Made by a program: the position numbers and the translations under genes | NCBI GenBank assembly: GCA_038373865.1 | Contig: JAXGGA010004756.1 | Coordinates: 1 to 64,000 of the forward strand | Source of the DNA: Uloborus plumipes | Taxonomy: Eukaryota; Arthropoda; Arachnida; Araneae; Uloboridae | Length of the DNA: 64,000 bases | Direction of reading: 5' to 3' | Notes under the pieces: model-generated | Seen by the model: the letters and a program-made list of their open reading frames with translations, nothing else | Database searches by the model: none | Told to the model about the DNA's origin: nothing | Shown here: positions 55,988-64,000 of the stretch, piece after piece | How positions within the stretch are numbered: the first letter of the stretch is position 1 | Layout: each line of letters begins with the position of its first letter

Positions 55988-57625
55988 CTCAGTTTTTAAT
56001 ATAAGTAGACTAGCTGCCAGGGCAGCTAGATTAGCTTCCGGCTGCATGTTGATGCATAACGTCCCCCTTCTCTAACTTTTACCTCATTCTGAAGTTATAT
56101 TATTTGATATAATTTAATGTTCATTCGATTTCAAGACATACCACGCACGTGGCCCGGCGTTGCACGGGCACTTCGTGCCTTTAAAGTAGTGAGGAAATTT
56201 TCAAGAAACTACTCCCCGCCAAGGCGGCTCGTTAACAGGCGCTTCACGCCTTTACTTTTTTCCTATATAAAAAATCATTCGAATTATTGAGATGCTACGC
56301 GCCTTCAAGATGGTGAGTAGAGTTTCAGTAAGTTCAGCTCGCTCAAAGAAAAAAAGCAGACATAGACACTCAGTTTTGAATATAAGTAGATGGCTTTTCA
56401 ACAAATGAAGGTTTCAAAATATTACCAGTAGCTAGCGATAAAAATTCTACGTAAGTGGCCCGCTTATGAGTTTCGTATTTGATTTAGTTAAGCCTTCATT
56501 CTAAATTCTCATTCTCATTCTCATTGTTATCAATTTCATAGCAACGACGTTTTGCAAGAATGGATTTCATATTTAATCATTTATTAGGCTTAATCGCTTT
56601 AAACTTGACTACTTATTAATTGATTTCTTCGCTAATTAAAATCGTATAATTATATCAATTGAAACTAATGAAGCCTGAAAAATTACCTATCTATCGGTAC
56701 CTGGTTCGACTTTCAGGTCATTGGCGTTCAGGAGAAAGAAGCGTGACATAGAAAGATAGTTAGAAAGATAGAAAGAAAGATAGTTAGAAAGATACTCAGT
56801 TTTTAATATAAGTAGACTAGCTGCCAGGGCAGCTAGATTAGCTTCCTGATGCATAACGTCCCCCCTCTCTAACTTTTACCTCATTCTGAAATTATATTAT
56901 TTGATATAATTTAATGTTCATTCGATTTCAAGACATACCACGCACGTGGCCCGGCGTTGCACGGGCACTTCGTGCCCTGAAAGTAGTGAGAAAAAAATTT
57001 AAAGAAACTACTCCCCGCCAAGGCGGCTCGCTTACAGGCGCTTCACGCCTTTACTTTTTTCCTATATAAAAAAATCATTCGAATTATTGAGATGCTTCAC
57101 GCCTTCAAGATGGTGAGGAAAGTTTCAGTAAGTTCAGGTCGCTCAAAGAAAAAAAGCAGACATAGATACTCAGTTTTTAATATAAGTAGATGGCTCTTCA
57201 ACAAATAAATGTTTCAAAATATTACCAGTAGCTAGCGATAAAAATTCTACGTAAGTGGTCCGCTTATAAGTTTCGTGTTTGATTTAGTTAAGCCTTCATT
57301 CAAAATTCTCATTATCATTATCACCGTTTCATAGCAACGACGGTTTGCAAGAATGGATTTCATATTTAATCATTTATTAGGCTTAATCGCTTTTAATTTG
57401 ACTACTTATTAATTGATATCTTCGCTAATTAAAATCGTATAATTATATCAATTGAAACTAAAGAAGCTTGAAAAATTACCTATCTATCGGTACCTGGTTC
57501 GACTTTCAGTTCATTGGCGTTCAGGAGAAAGAAGCGTGACATAGAAAGATAGAAAGATAGTTAGAAAGAAAGATAGTTAGAAAGAAAGATAGTGAGAAAG
57601 ATACTCAGTTTTTAATATAAGTAGA

Positions 57626-58010
57626 TAAACAAATGACAGTTTCGACAGCATGATTTATCAACCACTGGTCTGCTAAAAAAAAAGATAGGTTCTTGGAAAT
57701 TTTCAATGTCTGCTTTAAAAAAAAAAACCTTTCTCAAAATAACAGTACAGTTAAGTCCAGAAAACTCAGCCTAATGTAGACCAAAAGGGAACTGAGTCAG
57801 TAAAAATACTAAGTTATTGGGGATGCTCGCAACAGGACTGTGCGCTAGTTTTTTTCGCCCTGAGATTATGCGGCCAGTTTTTTAAACTGAGGCCGAGTTA
57901 TTGAGAGACGAGTTTTATAACTTTTTGTACGGTTTTTTGCGATGTTTTTCTTTGATTTTCATCAAAGTTTCATTTCCAAAAACATAATAATTACAAAATA
58001 ATTGTTTACA
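57626..58010. other. Non-coding spacer
   Basis: No gene or repeat apart from A and T runs. Confidence 0.35.
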
Positions 58011-58212
58011 TTTACAATTAAATATTACAGTAAGTAAAACACAACACTCTCACAATTCACTAAAATAGAAGTCCTTTAATACAAAGCAAAAATTTTCCCC
58101 GAAAGGCAACAATATTTACAATTAAATATTACAGTAAGTAAAACACAACACTCTCACAATTCACTAAAATAGAAAACCTTTAATACGAAGCAAAAAATGT
58201 TCCCTGAAAGAA
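58011..58212. repeat. 104-bp tandem duplication
   Basis: TTTACAATTAAATATTACAG starts at 58011 and again at 58115. The two copies remain nearly identical through AACACAACACTCTCACAATT, then CTTTAATAC.AAGCAAAAA and CC.GAAAG. Few differences imply a fairly recent duplication. Confidence 0.9.
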
Positions 58213-61200
58213 AGATTTAACGAAAAAGAGACTCGGTCGGCAGGTCAAAACAAGATTTAAAAAAGTTTCTTAGATCTACATTCAATCTATTCATTTACAC
58301 ATTTTGCCCTTACTGGGAAAGGATCCATATTGCTAATTTTACCAAATTTGGGCTGTGGGAAAAGCATCGATTTATTTTGGGCTAAGAATTTCATCAGCGC
58401 TTCGGTGTAAGTACCAATAAAGCCATTTATTGGTCAACTTTTATTAACACTTGGTGCGAATTCTGCGATTGAATTTTGGGTTATGGACGCGTCAAGTACC
58501 TATCAATGTTCTCTATTGCCCTATTTCATTATAAAGTTGACGATTCGGCATTCTTTGAGACTTTCTGTGCGGCTCCGATAAAATTTTATTTATTTACTTT
58601 TTCTATCTATTTTTTTTCATTGAAAATACAAACGAAATATACTGTTGAAAGATACTGCACCAAAATCCTTTAAAAGAACTTTATATTTCAAAAATGCAAG
58701 AAGTGCAAATAATGTTTAATATTTCACGAATTTTATGTTAGTTTTCGCTCTATAACCCAACTATAACTTTAATCGATATGTTTAGTTATAAATTATTCAA
58801 AACATCAAGAATAGGGATCGATTACTTTTTTTTTCTCTAAAAGTAACACTACAGTCAGAGTTGCCCTTTAAAGTAATAAAATTCAATAACATATAGAACA
58901 TAAATTACTAATTAATAAAACAAACATACGTAGTAAAAATAACGAAAAGGTGCATGTAATTAAAGATAACGACATTTTTCAAATTCATGAACTAAAGCAA
59001 ATAAACTATTCTTCAATTTATTAAAAAAAAGGGAAGAACATAAAACTATGGCGTGAAACGGTTTTGTGCGCTAAAAATTTTTAAATCTTTTTTTTTTCTT
59101 TACTTTTTATGTTTCCGATACTTTCCTTACGTTTCTTTATTTATAATTATTTAAGTTTCAAATACTTTTTCATGCTATCCTATCTTTTTTTTTTTTTTCG
59201 AGGACACAGAAAAGCAGGTAATTTAATTTCATGATGAAAAAAGTAGGAAATCACTAACAATGTTTTTTCTCATTTTCTCGGGCGGAAATAGCATCATCAT
59301 CCAAAAACTAAACCCCCCCTCCCCCAGAAGGCTTCAATAAAAATAACAATGAAAAAATATTTTCAGAAAAACTGTCAAACAGAGTATTTTGTACGCAAAC
59401 ACAAAATTTTCTCACAAGAAAAAAATTTATATCATTTTTCTTACATTTATTTAAAAAAAAATGCTGGGATCCCCAACTCAGTTTTTCGCGACTTAACACA
59501 AATCATGGAATTTTTCTAATCCGTTCCAGCTGCTTATTAAGAATTTTTTTCCCTTTCTATCCTCCCCCCCCCCCCACACACACAGTGATAACTCCGATCG
59601 GGTAGCTCTCCTGTAAAAACTTTAGTTTTTCGCTTTTGTGCTTCATACTTTTGGGTGTAGCTTGTTTTTTTTTTCGTCTAATTTAGAAATTTATTTTTCG
59701 CGCTTTCAAGGTTCCATTCTCACTTGATATGATTATTTCAATTTTTTTCAGTTACTTTAAAACTTAAAATAATTCACAACGAAAGAAGTTCATGCAATAT
59801 TCTTAACACCAGTTGCTCCCCAATTTGTTTTGAACGAAGTGAAATTTTAATGTTATTAGTACAAATATTCCATAACAGCAGCGGGATACTTTTGGTTTTG
59901 CAAGTTTACAACTTTATCTTAAAGTAAAGCTCATTTTGTTCACATCATTGTAAAATATTGATGCGAAATGGAACAAGGTCACCATAATTCAAAAGTTATA
60001 ATTTTGCGGTTGACTAATCGCAAACAAGTAATCGTAGACTCATGGTAATTTTGTGGTAGAAAGTTGCAGATTGCTCAATTATATGTTCACAGCTTTTGAT
60101 GATCTATCTAAGTTCGAGCAATTAACCGACTTTCCATCTGCATTAAACTGGGTGAAACCAAATTTGAAGACAAACGAAATGCCATTGAAGATGTGGAGTT
60201 TCAAAACCAAATGTTTTTCTTTTTTGTAATTTTTTTTTTTAAATCTTTACCTTGCATCCTTCAATTTTAAAGTGCTACAATTGTTTTAATTGCATTTTGC
60301 GACTTATTTATTTTCTAAATTGGCGAAAATAAAAAAACTTTGTTCACATTGCCGTTGCCATGTTGCTCCGCATGCTTAAATTTTCCTTTTGATGGACTTA
60401 GTATTGTTTTCCCAATGATTTGATGCGTTTATTTGGTGAATTCTACAATTAAGTGAAGCTTTTAATGTTGTAGCTTTGCGGATTATTTTAAAGAACTTGT
60501 CATAAAATTTTATGGCTTTTATTACTTGGGATATTATTTTGCTTTGAAATGATTTAGTTTAATTAATCATTGGCTTATTTTGCATGATGATAATTTTTTT
60601 TATGGCGGTGTAATATGGGAAATGCGCGATATTTTCTTTTTTTTTTAAAGCGGTATATATTTTTTTAAATAACTTTTCAAAGTATTTTTCTGCTAATATG
60701 CTAATAAGATTATGTCGTCTCATAACAGAGGAAAAATATAATTTTCAAATAATTTGTATTCGATAATTTATAATATACATTTGATTTTTAGAGGACACAT
60801 TCCATGAAAAGTTTAATGAAAAATAATCTCGAAGAACAAAGATGTGCCAAATAGACTGGAATACACGGAGAAAAAAAAAATTAAATGAAATGTTAAATGT
60901 CAAAACCGGAAAACTGTTTCATTTTTAAAGTTTATTTGCTAACTATTGCCAAAAAGGAATTGAATGCACCCTACTTTCGTCCGGTTTCGTGCACGTTTTA
61001 AACAAAACGAGAAATATCAAGACACGAAAAAGTTTCATTGTCGTAATTTATTTGCTAACTTCTGATAAAATGAAATGGAATGCATTTTATTTTAGCCGTG
61101 CACGCTCACGCGTTCTCTTCTCTCTCTCTTTTGCAAATCCATAACATTACACTCCAAAATGGCTCCAGCTCTCCTGTTAGCAGCCTCAAAGGAAAACAAT

Positions 61201-61730
61201 ACAATTCAATCTCATTCCCATTTTAAAACTTGCATGCAATCAAAAGCAAAAATTCTGAGGTTCAGTGTTTTCAGGGAGAAAACGAATGTAACAAACAAGA
61301 CTTCTACCGTCTCTTTCTCCCCTGGGGCCAAACATAATAAAATCAATCGATCCGTGGTACCACTTTTGCATCATCATGACTCAATACACTCTCGGCAACC
61401 CCCCCCCTCTTTCCTACGCCCCCCACCCCCAGCAGACGACAACACGCGTCTGTAAACCAAACTCCATCCAGTCAACCAGGGAGTTCCTGTTTGGGTAGGG
61501 GGAGAACCATGGGGAGCGGGCCACCAGGTAAGGCACAGGTGAATCAAGGATTTGAGTGACAGGTGACACACGCGACATCTTTGGTCACGGGAGAAATATT
61601 CATTCTTTCATTCATTCATTCATTTATTTATAGATAGACGTTTTTTAGTTCAATGTTGCTGGTTTGGCTGAGAAGCTTTGCCAGGATCGTTCAGCGACAT
61701 TTGTGCGGTATTTATTTTACTTTCGCATTT
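58213..61730. other. 3.5 kb of AT-rich non-coding DNA
   Basis: No gene or defined element. It has a 12-base C run followed by ACACACACA at 59564-59583, a CTCTCTTTT-type tract at ~61110-61131, a 9-base C run at 61399-61407, and an ATTC microsatellite at 61598-61627. The 98-codon frame at 61159-61455 has no recognisable motif. Confidence 0.45.
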
Positions 61731-61994
61731 AATTGAATCATTTATTTCGAAAAGGTAACATCTCTATTTTGATCTCCTCTGTCTCTTTAGAAAATTAAAC
61801 AGCGCACGGTTATATTTTTGAATGTCATAATCAATGAAAAAATGCCTTTAGTTAAGTACACAATTACTGCAATAATTTACCAAATAACCATTGATTATGA
61901 CATTCAAAAATATAACCGTGCGCTGTTTAATTTTCTAAAGAGACAGAGGAGATCAAAATAGAGATGTTACCTTTTCGAAATAAACGATTCAATT
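61731..61994. repeat. Near-perfect 106-bp inverted repeat with 52-nt loop
   Basis: The arm 61731-61836 (starting AATTGAATCATTTATTTCG) is complementary to 61889-61994 at all but one of 106 positions. The exception is the CAT/CGT difference near the outer end. The loop is 61837-61888. No target duplication or transposon-type terminal motif is visible at the edges. A transcript would form a long double-stranded hairpin of the type that feeds siRNA production in insects. An inverted local duplication or a sequencing or assembly fold-back would look the same. Confidence 0.92.
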
Positions 61995-62561
61995 AATAAA
62001 ATGATTGGAAAAAATTAAAGTCCATTAAAAAAGTTATAAAATTCTTTTCTTCTTATCTTTGTTCAAATTGCACTATTTTGAATTTTTTACCTTTATAATC
62101 TTCGACAATTTAAATTAGGTGGAAAAAATGTAAATTTGACATATTTTTAAATTCCAATTGCTCTTCCCCTCCCATTTCCAATGGTTTTCATCCAAAACAC
62201 AAAGTGGAAAAATAGGCAGACTATAAATTTTTGATTTTTAATACGTGAAATCGCTTATGTAGGGGCATCAAAACATATATGTGAAAAGGTACAAAGTGGC
62301 AGTCGGAACTATACAAACATAAAATCAACTGACAGAAGTGCAGAAAAAAAAAATGTTACCATGTATTTCAGAAAAACTAATAAAAAATATCCGTCAAGCC
62401 GTCATAGACTTAGGTGCAAGATTTGTAAGTGCACCCTCCACTCCCTTATAAACTATACAACTGTATAAAAAATATTTTCCCCGTGTAACTTTTAGTGATA
62501 TTTTCCTGGATCGTGAGCCCCAGTATGTAAGCCACTGCGTGAAGTTGTGAGGTACAATCTA
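61995..62561. other. Non-coding spacer
   Basis: AT-rich. No gene or repeat is seen. Confidence 0.35.
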
Positions 62562-62800
62562 TACCACAAAGTCAGACTAACGTAAGTCAAGTTATCACTT
62601 CTCTACAGAAGAGCGTAAAATCGTTTGTTTGGCACATTCAAAGGTTAGGATTCGTGCTTTTATAATACTGGCAACAACTGTAAGTGATTTTTCAAAATAC
62701 ATGTACCTGTGGATTAATACGGAATAAGATTTTACATACACTGAAGCAATTACCTGAAAATAGCCATTTTTGAACTTAAATTAATCTGGCACTCGAGGTA
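62562..62800. mobile_element. TA-flanked MITE, family 1 copy B
   Basis: A 239-bp relative of 2817-3058. TA lies at both ends. Left CCACAAAGTCAGACTAACG and right read inward CCTCGAGTGCCAGATTAAT are more eroded than in copy A. Shared blocks in the same order are GACTAACGTAAGTC, CATTCAAAGG/CATGCAAAGGAT, GGAATAAGATT.TACATACA, TGAAGCAA and AGCCATTTTTG. Both copies are in the same orientation. Confidence 0.75.
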
Positions 62801-63150
62801 CAATGTTTGTATGGCAGAAATATCATACATGCACATTTGACACATTTCAAGGCAGAATTACATCATAAATTAGTATGAAAAAACCTTTATTTGACCAAAC
62901 ATGTCAACCACGAAGCATCCAGACATTGCTAGTCTAGTCTAGTGAAGCAGCGAAAGTTAGCCTCCTGTTGCGTGCAAACAAGTGTACAAGCAATAGAAGA
63001 CGAATGGAGCCTAAACGTGAGCACAATGGGACATAATTTTATTTTTGCGTTTCGGTTACACATTAAGAATCATCGACAGGAGCTAACGTCATTAAAAAGA
63101 AGTCGGCACTTGTTCGTGGGATCAGGAATCAATCGGGCACTGGTTTAGGA
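62801..63150. other. Non-coding spacer
   Basis: Contains a short TCTAG triplication near 62931-62942 and nothing else I can support. Confidence 0.35.
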
Positions 63151-63260
63151 CAGTGATTCTTAACATTTTTTTTTTTTTTTTTACGGCCCGCCGACCGCTG
63201 AGAAATTTGCAAACACATTTCTCGGATCCATGTTTTTCCTCCCCTGGAAACTTTTTTCCT
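63151..63260 (+). mobile_element. hAT-like left end, right end not found
   Basis: CAGTGATTCTTAACATTTTT, a long T run and ACGGCCCGCCGACCGCTGAG together match the start pattern of hAT elements (CAGNGNTTCTTAACNTTTTT). No complementary end is present up to the window edge. The copy is either truncated or extends beyond 64000. The right limit is arbitrary. Confidence 0.5.
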
Positions 63261-64000
63261 CCAACGCGGCATAAAAAGTTTCCCTCGCACAATTGAAAAG
63301 TGCAGTCTCATTTAAAATAAATAAATGAATACATAAAATGAAAAAAAAAAAAAAACCGTATTAGCGTAGTTTTTGCTCTTTAAGCTGAGAAATACCACCG
63401 CTTACTATTTTTTTCATTAATAAATAAATAAATAAATAATAACAACAACAATAATAATATAATACAATATTTAAAAAAGAAAAAGCAAAAAAAAAAAAAA
63501 CACATACTGCGATGGATTTTGAAAAACTAAGCAATTAAAATTAAAATGATGTAACGAAGCAAATGCAAAACAAACAAAAAATAATTAAAAACCTAATCAA
63601 TGCGCTAAGGGAATAAGTAACACGTCAAAACCAGTTGCTACATTTTTTTCAGTCACAAATGCACATATGAGTAAAGGCTTATAATCGCGACATGGTGTAA
63701 AGTGGCCCGAATCAAGAGAGCAAGGTCAAGGAGTTAGTCGAACCACAAGTCTGGTTTGTTGCCAAAAACGTCTAAGTAAAGTACGAGAAATGTGCTGGAA
63801 AATCGTCAACAAAAGCCGTCTGCATCTTCTGCATGGCTGTGGCCAATTTCCGGCAAAATTTGATGTAGTACTGTTACTCTAGTCCTGCCATCATTTTTTC
63901 AATTAAAAAATCTGACGAGAGCACTACATACTACGACAGTCATATTCTGCTCTTTAGTGACTTTAGCTCTTGACAGACGGGGAAAAAAATCAAGCATCCA
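63261..64000. other. Non-coding DNA with AAT/AAAT microsatellites
   Basis: Low-complexity A-rich DNA at 63315-63500 ((AAAT)n, AACAAC, AATAAT) is followed by ordinary sequence with no gene. Confidence 0.45.

Larger units (their letters stand above)
55201..57625 (-). mobile_element. Head-to-tail array of three non-autonomous Helitrons
   Basis: Three units of 809, 807 and 809 bp (55201-56009, 56010-56816, 56817-57625). Read on the minus strand, each starts TCTACTTATATTAAAAACTG and ends in the palindrome CTAGCTGCC-CT-GGCAGCTAG, so the terminal tetranucleotide is CTAG (CTRR). The array as a whole lies between A (before TC) and T (after CTAG), the A^T target of Helitrons, with no target duplication. 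Units abut directly (CTAG|TC). Each carries GTGCAACGCCGGGCCACGTG (minus strand), a motif I associate with Helitron 3' regions. There is no Rep/helicase sequence, so replication would depend on a partner element elsewhere. Confidence 0.85.

Overview
This window looks like non-coding DNA from a eukaryotic nuclear genome, probably an arthropod. A spider or other chelicerate is my best guess, but nothing in the sequence settles it. The DNA is AT-rich and full of microsatellites and A/T and G/C homopolymer runs. Open reading frames are short (136 codons at most), random-looking and often overlap on both strands. I found no exon chain, no recognisable protein domain, no rRNA and no intact tRNA. The stretch is either intergenic or lies inside a very large intron.

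What it holds instead is a dense, layered collection of non-autonomous mobile elements and diverged tandem repeats. From left to right: a 148-bp tandem repeat behind a GTC-type microsatellite (0.65-1.27 kb); a TA-flanked MITE (2.8 kb); a diverged tandem repeat broken by a hAT MITE with its target duplication (5.1-6.2 kb); several small MITEs (6.5, 10.0, 10.6, 11.6, 13.2 and 16.3 kb); a pogo/Tigger-like relic (18.95 kb); a 59-bp insertion between 10-bp direct repeats (20.3 kb); a ~225-bp minisatellite (22.6-23.4 kb); a ~361-bp tandem pair (27.4-28.1 kb); a 2.37-kb composite palindromic element (28.98-31.36 kb); a 676-bp TTAA-bounded foldback (32.4-33.0 kb); a degenerate 43-bp repeat (35.5 kb); a pogo/Tigger-like MITE (38.4 kb); a 350-bp tandem repeat (39.9-41.9 kb); a tRNA-derived SINE (43.2 kb); a ~150-bp repeat (45.4 kb); a hAT element (46.1 kb); a piggyBac-like MITE (49.3 kb); a MITE pairing with the one at 6.5 kb (50.0 kb); a palindromic MITE followed 8 bp later by a hAT element (53.0-53.9 kb); a SINE with a 10-bp target duplication (54.1 kb); a three-unit head-to-tail Helitron array (55.2-57.6 kb); a near-perfect 106-bp hairpin (61.7 kb); and a second copy of the 2.8-kb MITE (62.6 kb).

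The only gene-like signal is a 300-340 bp CpG-rich island at 51.06-51.40 kb. By hand count it is about 59% GC with about 35 CpG in 300 bp. A consensus splice donor lies at its edge on the minus strand, so it could be a promoter with a first exon, transcribed leftward.

The strongest points are the tandem Helitron array, in which each unit carries two 5' termini, and the composite element at 29-31 kb. Both rest on boundaries and target sites read directly from the sequence. All family names come from terminal motifs and target duplications, not from transposase sequence, because none is present.
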